DNA of 64,000 bases from Blastococcus saxobsidens DD2 (GCF_000284015.1 NC_016943.1:3389541-3453540); one strand, 5' to 3'; shown: positions 44,456 through 53,185, counted from the first letter of the stretch. Notes: generated by a model from the letters alone, not told the origin. Made by a program: numbers and translations.

Positions 44456-45517
44456 TCAGCCCGCCCGGGGACCGGACCCCAGCGGCAGCACCGGCGCGGT
44501 CACCGACCGGGACCCGCCCATCCAGGTCGGCAGCAGCAGCATCTTCACGCCCGCTCCCCCGGTGACGACGACGTGCACGTCGGCCGGCGATCCTGCCACC
44601 GCCAGCCCCGAGGCCGCATACGCCGGCACCCCCGCTCGGAAGGCCAGCGATGCTGCGGCGCCCTGCAGCAGCGCCGCACCCTGCTCGAGCAGGAACGACG
44701 CCATCTGCTCGTGGCCCCACCCGTGCATCGACAGCAGCTCCGCCGGCTCGGGCGGCAGCAGCAGGAACTGCTCCCCCAGCGCACCGCGCGCCGGGTCCCC
44801 CATCGCCAGCACCATCCCGGCCATCGCCGCCGCGGCCGGGCCCAGTACCGACGGCGGCTCCCGGTAGCCCTCCCCCGGCAGCACCTCCACGATGGCGCCG
44901 GCCCCGATCACCGTCACCGCGTCGACATCCACCCCGAGACCGCGGCGCTGCGCCAGCGACGGCAGCGGGCGGGCGGCCTCCGCCGTGCAGCAGGTGTACT
45001 TGGCCGGCTGGCCGATCGTCGCCATGTCGGTGACGCCCACGGTCGCGCCCCCGATGCCGGCCAGCGCCATCGAGACGGCCCGCCCGATGCAGGCGTTCGC
45101 CCGGTTCCCCGTCCCGAGCCCGCCCGCGCCCGACGTCATGCCCAGCCGGCGCCCCACCGGCCCGTGCACCAGCACGGCCACCGCCGGCGCGCCGGTCGTC
45201 GTGGAGAGGCCCAGCAGGTTGAACGAGTCGTCCAGCGCCGCCCGGCAGGCGGCGACCACCACCGGCAGCTCATCGGCCCGGCAGCCGGCCAGCACCGCGT
45301 ACCAGGCCACGGCCCGCACGCTCAGCGCCCCGAACAGCGGCGGGACCAGCCCGAGCTCCGCGTCGGGTGCCGCGACCCCGGCCAGCATCGCCTCGAGCCG
45401 GTCCGCGGTCGGCGGCACCACCGGTAGCCCGTCCCCGTGCCCGGCCGCCAGCAGGTCGGCCAGCACCGCGGCCGGGTCCGCGTCGCCGGCGACGAGCGGC
45501 AGACCCGGGTGGGTCAC
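44456..45517 (-). CDS. UGSC-operon protein B, paralogue of the preceding gene
   Basis: Protein of 353 residues from GTG, last gene of the operon and coupled to the preceding gene by a 4-nt overlap. It shares with that neighbour the motifs GDGLPxVPPT, AGCRxxxLPVV, GxxxRANAxIGRAV and GxPAKYxxCxAE, so the two are clearly paralogous. Two conserved cysteines (AGCR and CCTAE) could take part in thiol or selenol chemistry. No known catalytic fold is recognised. The co-translation of paralogues suggests a heterodimer serving the upstream selenoprotein; that is inference. Confidence 0.6.
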   Translation of the reverse strand: MTHPGLPLVAGDADPAAVLADLLAAGHGDGLPVVPPTADRLEAMLAGVAAPDAELGLVPPLFGALSVRAVAWYAVLAGCRADELPVVVAACRAALDDSFNLLGLSTTTGAPAVAVLVHGPVGRRLGMTSGAGGLGTGNRANACIGRAVSMALAGIGGATVGVTDMATIGQPAKYTCCTAEAARPLPSLAQRRGLGVDVDAVTVIGAGAIVEVLPGEGYREPPSVLGPAAAAMAGMVLAMGDPARGALGEQFLLLPPEPAELLSMHGWGHEQMASFLLEQGAALLQGAAASLAFRAGVPAYAASGLAVAGSPADVHVVVTGGAGVKMLLLPTWMGGSRSVTAPVLPLGSGPRAG

Positions 45518-46548
45518 CGCGCGACCGGCACCGCGCGGGACACCGCCGCCGTCGCCCCGAACGACGGGATCCACGCCGAGTGCTTGCCGGCGCCCCCCGC
45601 CACGAGCACGTGCAGCATCTCCGGCCCGGTGCTCACCGGGTACATGTCGCCGTCGGGCTCGACGCCCCAGTCCTCGAACTGCCGGCGGTTCTCCTCGGAG
45701 AACTGGGACACCGGGATCCGCGCCCGCTCCCACAGCCAGTCGCGGATCGCGTCGACCGTCCACCCGTCGCGGTGCAGCGTCGCGGCGTGCTCGGGGCCCA
45801 GCACCAGGAAGTGCGGGCCCTTGACGTACACGTTGTTGGACCCGGCGTCGGTCATCGTCCCGGCGATCGTCATGAGCAAGCCGAGACCCGTGGTCGACCC
45901 GTGGTCGTTGATGTTGTGCGGGCCCTCGCAGGCCGCCACCGTCACCATCGACTCGCCGGGGGCGAACCCGCGGCGCACCGAGAACGGCTCGAACGGGCTC
46001 TCCTCCTCGTTCTCGGCGAAGCACCACGAGTACTTCGCCGGTGTGCCCTGCGTCGACCGGTCCATCGACCCCGGTCGCGCGCCACCGATGTGCGTGGTGA
46101 TCAGCTGCACCGCCCGGCCGATGACGGCGTTGGCGCGCGTGCCCTGCCCGAAGCAGTTGCCGCCGGAGTTTAGACCGACCACCGTCCGCACCGGCCCACC
46201 GACGACGACCAGCGGCGCACACGGGTGGGTCGTCGCGAGCACGCCGTGCAGGTTGTACTCCGGCGCCAGGATCGCCCGCACCGCCGCCAGCACCACCGGC
46301 AGGTCCGCCGGACGGCACCCCGCCATCACCGCGTTCGCCGCGAAGCTCTCCCGGGTCGGCACCAGGCCTGACGGCGGCACCGGCCCCAGGTCCAGGTCGA
46401 TGCCCTCGAGGGCCGCCAGGGCCGCCGCCACCCGCGCCGGGGTGGGCGGCACCGTCGGCAGCCCGTCGCCCCAGCCGCGCTCCTCCGCGGCCTCGTGCCA
46501 GGTCTCCTCGGTCACCCCGGGGAGCTCGATCACCTCCGTGTCGGTCAT
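45514..46548 (-). CDS. UGSC-operon protein A, unknown function
   Basis: Protein of 344 residues: WGDGLPTVPPTPARVAAAL near residue 25, VMAGCRPADLPVV, GTRANAVIGRAVQLITTHIGGA, GTPAKYSWCFAEN. It is homologous to the next gene in the operon but diverged. The ATG overlaps the stop of the thioredoxin reductase-UGSC gene. Conserved Cys in AGCR and SWCFAE and invariant Asn/Arg clusters suggest a catalytic role, but I cannot name a fold. The position between the selenoprotein and its paralogue suggests one functional unit. Confidence 0.6.
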   Translation of the reverse strand: MTDTEVIELPGVTEETWHEAAEERGWGDGLPTVPPTPARVAAALAALEGIDLDLGPVPPSGLVPTRESFAANAVMAGCRPADLPVVLAAVRAILAPEYNLHGVLATTHPCAPLVVVGGPVRTVVGLNSGGNCFGQGTRANAVIGRAVQLITTHIGGARPGSMDRSTQGTPAKYSWCFAENEEESPFEPFSVRRGFAPGESMVTVAACEGPHNINDHGSTTGLGLLMTIAGTMTDAGSNNVYVKGPHFLVLGPEHAATLHRDGWTVDAIRDWLWERARIPVSQFSEENRRQFEDWGVEPDGDMYPVSTGPEMLHVLVAGGAGKHSAWIPSFGATAAVSRAVPVAR

Positions 46549-47993
46549 GCGCTCCCCCGCGCCTCGTCGGCCAGCGGCAGCAGCGCACCGGCGGCGGCCT
46601 CGATCCGCTCGGCCAGCTCCGCCTCGTTCAGCCCACCCACCGGATGTGGCACGACGACCACCCGCGGCGTCACCCGCCGGGCCTTCGCCTGGGCCTCCAC
46701 CAGGGGCAGGAACGACGAGGTCACCAGCAGCGGTGCCACGACGCCACGCTTCTCCAGTTCCACCGAGTCGTGGAGACTCCACGACGAGCACGAGCCCTAA
46801 TCGCCGACGGCCACCAGCACCATCTTGTAGCGCTGCGACAGCCAGTCGATGACGTCCTTGTCGGCGGCGGCCGAGGCGTTGGGCTTGCTGGCGTAGCCGA
46901 TCTCGGGCAGCTCCCAGTGCTCCTGCAGCCGCGCCCCCACCCCGCGCAGCAGCTCGGTGGCGTTCGGCTTCGAGTTGGAGAACAGCGCCACCTCGGACCA
47001 GTCGGCCGTCCCCCCGGCCTGCGTCTCGGCCGCGGAGTCGGCCGGCTGGACGCCGAAGGTCGGATCCACGATCCGCAGCCCCGGGCCTCCCGCGGCGCGC
47101 AGCGCCGCGACCGCCGCGGTACCGGCGGCCTCGCCGTCGGCTGCCGCCGATCGCACGGACTCAGGAGCGCCCGAGCGGGCGTCGCCGGCGACGAACACCG
47201 CCGGCACGGCGGTGCGCACGTCCTCCTCGGTGGGCAGCCGGCCCGACTCGTCCGGAGGCAGCCCGGCGACCAGGGTGTCCGGCCCCCGCCGCCCGACGTA
47301 GGGGAACAGCCCGTCGACCGCCAGTTCCCGCTCGCCCCCGGCGGTGGCGACGACGACACCGGACAGCACGCCCTCGCCCCGCAGCGCCGTGACCGCGGCC
47401 CCGGTCAGCACCTCGACGCGCGCCGAGGCAGCCAGCCGCCCGGCCCGCTCCGCGGACCAGCGTGGCTGCCCGGGCACCAGCACGGTCACCGCGGAGGCGA
47501 CCTCGGCCAGCTCCAGCGCCTCCTCGGCGGTCCACTCGTCGTCGCCGACGACCGCCACCGCCCGCCCGCGGAACAGTGGCCCGTCGCAGCCCGCGCAGGT
47601 GGAGATGCCCCGGCCGACGAGCAGCTCCTCGCCCGGCAGCCCCAGCCGCCCGGGGCCCAGCCCGGTGGCCACCACCACCGCGCCGGCGGTGACCTCGCCC
47701 TCGGAGGTCTCCAGCCGCGGCGGTGCACCCGCGTGCACCCCGGTGACCTCCGCGAACGCCGTCGTCACCCCGGCCGCCTCGGCCTCGGCCACCAGCCGGC
47801 CCATCAGCTCGGCCGAGGACGAGACCTCACCCGGCGCCGGCACGTCGTGCAGCCCGGTCAGGTTCACCAGCTGCCCACCCGGGGCCATCCGGTCGTAGGC
47901 CACCACGCGCAGCCCCGCCTCCGCAGCCACCCGTGCGGCGGTCAGCCCCGCCACCCCGGCACCGACGACGGCGACGTCCCAGTCGCTGCTCAT
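46545..47993 (-). CDS. Thioredoxin reductase-UGSC fusion selenoprotein, UAG-encoded Sec (predicted)
   Basis: Read through one TAG this is a 482-residue protein. Residues 1-~305 are thioredoxin-reductase-like: FAD site VVGAGVAGL at 9-17, redox pair Cys133/Cys136 in STCAGCDGPL, NADPH-side motif VAVVGDDEWTAEEAL and a GDA flavin motif near the end. Residues ~310-482 are a UGSC-family domain: VALFSNSKPNATELLRGV, YKMVLVAVGD, then TAG (codon 399), then GSCSSWSLHDSVELEKRGV and VVVVPHPVGGLNEAELAERI. The TAG sits exactly at the U of UGSC, giving Sec399 next to Cys402. The domain sequence is uninterrupted on both sides and ends in TGA overlapping the next ATG. A gene caller would report a 398-residue flavoprotein and a 72-residue orphan. 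The alternative is a real nonsense mutation or a sequencing error in a Cys/Sec codon. Confidence 0.8.
46767..46785 (-). promoter_or_regulatory. SECIS-like hairpin after the UAG codon
   Basis: On the minus strand GTCGTGGAGTCTCCACGAC folds into a 7-bp stem with loop AGUCU (8 bp if A-U closes the loop). Counting the T of TAG as 1, the loop occupies positions 22-26, with G23 and U24. In E. coli fdhF the SECIS loop GGUCU also occupies 22-26 after UGA. The hairpin lies inside the coding sequence, as bacterial SECIS elements do. Confidence 0.7.
46797..46799 (-). other. In-frame UAG predicted to encode selenocysteine
   Basis: The minus-strand codons around it read GTC GGC GAT TAG GGC TCG TGC, i.e. 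V-G-D-[UAG]-G-S-C. In the UGSC family this position is selenocysteine or cysteine, normally encoded by UGA, UGC or UGU. UAG is not one base from UGC or UGU, so a simple point mutation from a Cys codon does not explain it; a change from the Sec codon UGA would require two substitutions. Confidence 0.75.
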
Positions 47994-49069
47994 CCGCTCA
48001 CCAACCCCGTCGAGATCCGCGGCCACAGCTCGTCGGCGCCGGCGCCGGCCAGCCGCCGCCCGAGTTCCCGGTTCCAGTACCGCTCGCTGCCGAACTCGTC
48101 CCGCCACGACCACAGCCGCCGGGTCAGCTGGCCGAGCTCGTACTCCTTGGTCATGCCGATCGCGCCGTGCGCCTGGTGCGCGGCCCGGGCGGCGACGGTC
48201 GCCGCCTCGCTCGCGGCCGCCTTGGCCGCCGCCACGTCGAAGAAGCTCGGGTCCGGGCGCGCGTTGAGGGCCGCCACCTCGGTGGCCAGCCCGGCCAGCT
48301 GGGCCTCCTCGGCGATCGTCACCAGATGGGCCTGCACCGCCTGGAACCGCGCGATCGGCCGGCCGAACTGCTCCCGCTCGCCGGTGTAGCGCACGGTCAG
48401 CTCGCTCACCCGGGCCAGCGCCCCGGCGATCAGCGCCGCCCGGCCCAGCGCCCCGCGCAGCCGCAGCGCCTCGCCGTCCACGCCCTCCGGCGCCGGGGCG
48501 ACCACCTCGTCGGACAGCGGGACGTCGTCCCACGTCAGCGTGTCCCGCGGTTCGAGGGCGAGGTTCCGGCCCGGCGTCACCTCCGCCGCCGCGGTCGGCG
48601 CGGAGACGACGGAGCACTCGCCGTCGACGGAGGCCAGCAGGACCACACGGGTGCTCCGCCCGCCCCACGGCACCCGCTGCAGCCGCGCGGTCAGCCGCCA
48701 GGCGCCGGGGCCTCCGGACAGCTCGACCACGTCGCCGGGCCGGCCCACGGCCACGGACACCGGGCCCTCGGGCAGCTCCAGCCCGGCCGCGGCGAGCGCC
48801 CATCCGCCGAGCAGGCCCGCCTCGGCGAGCGGCACCGGCGCGGCGAACCGGCCGGCCGCCGCCAGGAGCGCACAGGCGTCGGCGACGTCGCCTCCCGAGC
48901 CACCGGCCTCCTCGGGCACCGAGACGGAGGGGAAGCCGGACTCCACCAGTGCCGACCACAGCCGCTCGCTCCAGCCGGTGCCCTCCGCCGCGACGACGTC
49001 CTCCGGGGTGGACAGGTTGCGGAACAGGCCGGTGGCGACCTCGGTGAGCATCGTCCGGTCGTCACTCAT
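47990..49069 (-). CDS. Acyl-CoA dehydrogenase, small/partner subunit type
   Basis: Protein of 359 residues, divergent member of the acyl-CoA dehydrogenase family: TGEREQFGRPIARFQAVQAHLVTIAEEAQLA (C-terminal domain start) and AHQAHGAIGMTKEYELGQLTRRLWSWRDEFG. It lacks the usual GGTNEI-type catalytic end. Such short members pair with a full-length partner as alpha2beta2 enzymes in steroid side-chain and other bulky acyl-CoA oxidation. Both ends overlap neighbours by 4 nt, consistent with fixed stoichiometry with the next dehydrogenase gene. Confidence 0.85.
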   Translation of the reverse strand: MSDDRTMLTEVATGLFRNLSTPEDVVAAEGTGWSERLWSALVESGFPSVSVPEEAGGSGGDVADACALLAAAGRFAAPVPLAEAGLLGGWALAAAGLELPEGPVSVAVGRPGDVVELSGGPGAWRLTARLQRVPWGGRSTRVVLLASVDGECSVVSAPTAAAEVTPGRNLALEPRDTLTWDDVPLSDEVVAPAPEGVDGEALRLRGALGRAALIAGALARVSELTVRYTGEREQFGRPIARFQAVQAHLVTIAEEAQLAGLATEVAALNARPDPSFFDVAAAKAAASEAATVAARAAHQAHGAIGMTKEYELGQLTRRLWSWRDEFGSERYWNRELGRRLAGAGADELWPRISTGLVSG

Positions 49070-50202
49070 GAGCCCAGCCCCTTCGCGGCCACGGAACGCA
49101 GGATCTCGGTCGTGCCACCACGCAGCGTGTACCCCGGTGAGTTGAGGACCGCCTCGGCGAGCAGCCGCTGGAAGAGCGACCCCGACCCCTGGTCGACCTC
49201 CATCTCGGCCGCCACGCGCAGCGCCTCGACCAGGTCCTGCTCGAACCGGGTGCCGATCTCCTTCACCAACGCCGCCTCGACCGCGGGCGCCTGACCGGCG
49301 TCCAGGGCGCGCGCCACCGACAGCGACAGCTGCCGGATCGCCCAGAACCGGGCGGCGAACCGTCCGACCACCGTCGCGTCACCGTCATCGACCGCCGCGC
49401 CGGCCTTCCGCAGGAACTCCCGCAGCACGGGGAAGGTCGACAGCCAGCGATCGGGACCGCTGCGCTCGTAGGCCAGCTCGCTGGTCACCTGCTTCCAGCC
49501 CGAGCCGACCTCGCCGAGCACCATGTCGTCGGGCACGAAGACGTCCTCGAGGGCGACCTCGTTGAAGTGGTGCGAGCCGTCGATGAAGGGGATCGGCGAG
49601 ACCGTCACCCCGGGCCCGCGCAGGTCGACGATCAGCTGGGAGAGGCCGACGTGCTTCTTGCCGTCCTCCATCGGCGAGGTCCGGCACAGCACGGCGAAGA
49701 AGTGGTTCAGGTGCGCCTCGCCGGTCCAGACCTTGGTGCCGGTGACCGTCCAGCCACCCTCCACCTTGGTCGCACGGGTGCGCACCGAGGCGAGGTCCGA
49801 GCCGGAATCGGGCTCGCTCATCCCGAGGGAGAAGAAGATCTCGGCCGCCGAGATGCCCGGCAGGAACGTCCGCCGCTGCTCCTCGGTGCCGTAGTGCAGC
49901 AGGGTCGGGCCGGTCTGCCGGTCGGCGACGAAGTGCGCGCCGATGGGCGCGCCCGCGGCAAGGAGCTCCTCGGCGACGATGAACCGCTCGACCGCGGTCC
50001 GCCCGTGCCCGCCGTACTCCGGGGGGATCGCCATGCCCACCCAGCCCCGGGCGGCGAGCTTGCGGGAGAAGTCCGGATCGTGCCGGGCGGCGAAGCCCAG
50101 CGCGGGAAAGTGGTCGGCGGGCAGCTCCGCGGCCAGGAAGTCGCGCACCTCGGCGCGCAACGACTCCTCGGCCGGGCTGAGGGTGGTGGCGCCGAAGTGC
50201 AC
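49066..50202 (-). CDS. Acyl-CoA dehydrogenase, large subunit type
   Basis: Protein of 378 residues from GTG with AGGAGG 6 nt upstream. Typical motifs: FFSLGMSEPDSGSDLASVRTRA, VTGTKVWTGEAHLNHFFAVL, and the C-terminal SPGYTLRGGTTEILRSVAAKGLG. It resembles the larger subunit of heteromeric FadE enzymes. Paired with the following gene it should form one dehydrogenase acting on the CoA thioester made by the operon's ligase. The substrate is probably not a simple fatty acid; that is inference from the partner type. Confidence 0.9.
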   Translation of the reverse strand: MHFGATTLSPAEESLRAEVRDFLAAELPADHFPALGFAARHDPDFSRKLAARGWVGMAIPPEYGGHGRTAVERFIVAEELLAAGAPIGAHFVADRQTGPTLLHYGTEEQRRTFLPGISAAEIFFSLGMSEPDSGSDLASVRTRATKVEGGWTVTGTKVWTGEAHLNHFFAVLCRTSPMEDGKKHVGLSQLIVDLRGPGVTVSPIPFIDGSHHFNEVALEDVFVPDDMVLGEVGSGWKQVTSELAYERSGPDRWLSTFPVLREFLRKAGAAVDDGDATVVGRFAARFWAIRQLSLSVARALDAGQAPAVEAALVKEIGTRFEQDLVEALRVAAEMEVDQGSGSLFQRLLAEAVLNSPGYTLRGGTTEILRSVAAKGLGS

Positions 50203-50267
50203 GGCGGGCCTCCTGGGTCGGGGGGGTGTCCCGCCGGACCGCCCGCACGGGCGGTCCGGCGGGGAGG

Positions 50268-51005
50268 TCAGGCGGTCTCGCGCCGCCGCTGGGACCACAT
50301 CTGGGTGGCCCGCTCGAAGTGCAGTGCGGCCTCCCAGCCGATCCCGGGCGGGCCGGCCTCGGTGCGGAAGGAGCGGGTGGCCTCGCGGGCCAGCTCCGGG
50401 TCCTTGGCCGCGCGCCCGGCGAGCTCCAGCGCGAACTCCTCGACCTGGTCGTCGGGCACGGCCTTCCAGGCCAGGCCGATCTCGGCGGCGCGGACACCGT
50501 CGATCTCCTCGCCGAACAGCCCCATCGCGGCGGTGGCCTCGCGGCCGGCCGTCCGGGAGCTGATCGTGAAGTAGCCGCCGCCGGGGTGCAGGCCGATGCG
50601 GAGGAAGCCGGCCATCAGCCGCGCAGTCTCCGAGACGATCCGCAGGTCGGTCGCGAGCGCCAGGTTGATGCCGGCGCCGACGGCGGCACCGCGGACGGCG
50701 GCGATCGTCGGCACCTGCAGCGTCCCGACCCGGCGGAACGCCTGGTAGACCGCCCCGAGCTCCTTGTAGGTCTTGTCCTCGGCCTGATCGGAGCCCGCCG
50801 TCCAGCGCCGGCGATCGGCACCGGAGCAGAACGTGCCGCCCTTGCCCAGGACGACGGCGGCACCGATGGCCGGGTCGCTGTCGACGTCGTCGCAGAGCTC
50901 CGACAGCTGCATCCCCATCTCGGGCGTCAGCCCGTTCTTCACCTCGACGTTGTCGACGGTGAGGACGGCGATGCCGCCCTGCTTCTCCAGGTGTACCTGT
51001 CCCAC
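50268..51005 (-). CDS. Enoyl-CoA hydratase/isomerase family protein
   Basis: Protein of 245 residues with the crotonase fold: VVLGKGGTFCSGADRRRW (oxyanion hole), VPTIAAVRGAAVGAGINLALATDLRIVSE, and FLRIGLHPGGGYFTISSRTAGREATAAMGLFGEEI. Gly-Gly-Gly-Tyr replaces the usual second catalytic Glu region (typically PE.G), so it may be a hydrolase or isomerase rather than a hydratase. GTG start with a purine-rich AGGCAGGA upstream. Second gene of the operon. Confidence 0.88.
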   Translation of the reverse strand: MGQVHLEKQGGIAVLTVDNVEVKNGLTPEMGMQLSELCDDVDSDPAIGAAVVLGKGGTFCSGADRRRWTAGSDQAEDKTYKELGAVYQAFRRVGTLQVPTIAAVRGAAVGAGINLALATDLRIVSETARLMAGFLRIGLHPGGGYFTISSRTAGREATAAMGLFGEEIDGVRAAEIGLAWKAVPDDQVEEFALELAGRAAKDPELAREATRSFRTEAGPPGIGWEAALHFERATQMWSQRRRETA

Positions 51006-51037
51006 GGGGGAAGTCCTGCCTCTCTGTGTCGGTGGTG

Positions 51038-53185
51038 CTATTCGCCGAGCGGGGCGCGGTGCCCGGTGGTGCGTACCAGCACGTCGACGGCGGTCGCCCC
51101 ACCGCCCCGCGGCCCGACGATCAGGGGGTTGAGCTCGAACTCCGCGAGCCGCGCGCCACCGGCGACGGCGGCCTGCGACAGCCGCACCACCGCGTCGACG
51201 GCGGCGGTCACGTCGGCCGGTGGGGCGCCGCGGAAGCCGGCGAGCAGCGGCCAGGCGCGCAGGCCGCGCAGCATCGTCCAGGCGCGCTCCGGGCTCACCG
51301 GGGCGAGCCCGGAGGCGAGATCGCGGTACAGCTCGGTGGTGACCCCGCCGAGGCCGACGGTGATCACCGGCGGGAAGCCGTCCCGGCCGGCGGTCGCGGC
51401 GAGGATCAGCTCGGTGCCCGGCGGGATCAGCTCCTGCACCAGCACGCCCTCGACGTCGGGCACGTGGTGCCGGCGGGCGGCCTCGACCAGCTCGGTGAAG
51501 ACCGCCGCCGCCTCCTCGGCCGCGACGCCCACCCGCACGCCGCCGACCTCGCTCTTGTGCGCCAGGTCGCCGGCGGCGAGCTTCAGCACGCCCGGCCCCG
51601 GGAGCGCCGCCACCGCCTCCCGCGCGGCCTCCGGTGTGGTGACCAGGGTCGAGGACGGCTGGGCGATGCCGATCGCGCGCAGCAGCTCCGGCCCGTCGAC
51701 GACATCGGCAGCGAGCAGCTCGCGCACCCGGGCAGCCGGCACCTCGGGCGCCGGCGGCAGGGCCGGCGCGGTGCCCCGGTGCGCCGGCGGGGCCATCCGG
51801 GCGGCGGCACGGGCCACGTCGCCGACCGCGCCGAAGACCGGGATCCCCGCCTCGCGGAACACCCGCCGTCCCTCGGTGGTGAGCTCCTGGCCGGCGATCC
51901 AGCCGACCAGCAGCGGGACGGGGAGCTTGGCCGCGGTCGCCACGAGGTCCTCGGCCAGCCGCGCGCCGGCGTCGCCGACCACCATCGTCACGAAGACCGC
52001 GATCGCGTCGACCGAGGGGTCGTCGGCGACGATCCGGCACACGTCGCCGAACGCGTGCGCCCCCCGGTTGAACAGCTGGGCGGTGACGTCGACGGGGTTG
52101 GCCAGCGCACCGAACGCCGGGATGAGCGGGCGCAGCCGGTCCTGGGTGTCGGCGGACAGCTCGGGCATCTCCAGGCCGAGGTCCTCGCACTGGTCGGCCG
52201 CGAGGCTGCCGGCGCCGCCCGAGGTGGTGACGACGGCGACCCGCCGCCCCTCCGACCGCTTGCCGGTGGACAGCACCGCGGCCACCGACAGCAGCTCGTC
52301 GATGTCGTGGACCAGCACCACGCCGTGTTCCTCGGAGGTGAGCACGAAGGCGACGTCGTCACCGAGCATGGAGCCGGTGTGGCTGGCCACCGCGCGCCGT
52401 CCGGCGCTGGACCGCCCCGAGCGGAGCACCACCAGCTGCTTGTCCGTCTCGCGCGCCCGGCGGGCGAGCGTGGCGTAGGCCTGCCCGTCGTCGGTGGCCT
52501 CGACGTACAGCATCAGGACCCGGATGGCCGGGTCCTCCAGCAGCTCCTGCGAGACCTGCACCAGGTCCAGGTCAGCCTGGTTGCCCGTGCTGGCCCAGAA
52601 CGACAGGCCCAGGCCCATGTCGGTGGCCAGGTCGAGCACCGAGCCACCGACCGCCCCGCTCTGCCCCACGTAGGCCACGCCGCTGTCGGAGGTCAGCGGC
52701 CGGTCGGCCGCCGCGGTGAACGTGGCCACCACCCCGGTCGGCGCGTAGAGGAAGCCCTGGCAGTTGGGGCCGAGCACCCGGACGCCGGTCTCCCGCGCCA
52801 CCGCCGCCAGGCGCTGCTGCAGGGCCAGCCCCCCGGGCCCGACCTCGGCGAAGCCGGAGGCGTAGACGACGGCGGCCGAGGCCCCCGCTGCCGCGGCCTG
52901 CCGGATGGCGTCCTCCACCCGGTCGGCGGCCACGAGCACGAGCACCAGGTCGACCGGCCCCGGGACGTCGGCCAGCGTCGGATAGCACCGCTGCCCGACC
53001 AGCTCCTCGTAGTTCGGGTTCACCGGGTAGACGGCGCCGGAGTACCCGTGCTCGACCAGGTAGCGCAGCGGCCGGGACATGAGGTTCTCCGAGCGGCCGG
53101 AGATGCCCAGCAGTGCGATCCCCCGCGGACGCAGCAGCGCGCCGAGCCCCTCGGGAGCACCGGACTCGGTCGACGGCACGGTCAC
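51038..53185 (-). CDS. NDP-forming acyl-CoA ligase (acetate-CoA ligase family)
   Basis: Protein of 715 residues. An N-terminal CoA-binding Rossmann domain (RPRGIALLGISGRSENL, VLGPNCQGFLY) is followed by two succinyl-CoA-ligase-like domains (VAYVGQSGAVGGSVLDLA; LRSGRSSAGRRAVASHTGSMLG, with the phospho-His in SHTGS). A C-terminal ATP-grasp part follows (LKLAAGDLAHKSEVGGVRVGV; LVQELIPPGTELILAATAGRDG). It makes an acyl-CoA with release of ADP and phosphate. First gene of the seven-gene operon; GTG start with GGAAGG upstream. It is divergent from a TetR gene. Confidence 0.9.
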   Translation of the reverse strand: MTVPSTESGAPEGLGALLRPRGIALLGISGRSENLMSRPLRYLVEHGYSGAVYPVNPNYEELVGQRCYPTLADVPGPVDLVLVLVAADRVEDAIRQAAAAGASAAVVYASGFAEVGPGGLALQQRLAAVARETGVRVLGPNCQGFLYAPTGVVATFTAAADRPLTSDSGVAYVGQSGAVGGSVLDLATDMGLGLSFWASTGNQADLDLVQVSQELLEDPAIRVLMLYVEATDDGQAYATLARRARETDKQLVVLRSGRSSAGRRAVASHTGSMLGDDVAFVLTSEEHGVVLVHDIDELLSVAAVLSTGKRSEGRRVAVVTTSGGAGSLAADQCEDLGLEMPELSADTQDRLRPLIPAFGALANPVDVTAQLFNRGAHAFGDVCRIVADDPSVDAIAVFVTMVVGDAGARLAEDLVATAAKLPVPLLVGWIAGQELTTEGRRVFREAGIPVFGAVGDVARAAARMAPPAHRGTAPALPPAPEVPAARVRELLAADVVDGPELLRAIGIAQPSSTLVTTPEAAREAVAALPGPGVLKLAAGDLAHKSEVGGVRVGVAAEEAAAVFTELVEAARRHHVPDVEGVLVQELIPPGTELILAATAGRDGFPPVITVGLGGVTTELYRDLASGLAPVSPERAWTMLRGLRAWPLLAGFRGAPPADVTAAVDAVVRLSQAAVAGGARLAEFELNPLIVGPRGGGATAVDVLVRTTGHRAPLGE

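Noticed and set aside
46545..46763. Independent 72-residue gene starting at GTG
   Set aside because: The frame continues upstream through the conserved UGSC motif to the TAG and the flavoprotein; a separate gene would lack the N-terminal half of the domain.
46797..46799. Frameshift or pseudogene explanation for the UGSC interruption
   Set aside because: There is no frame change, both sides are well conserved, and the stop lies exactly on the Sec position with a hairpin in register. A sequencing error remains possible but is less likely.
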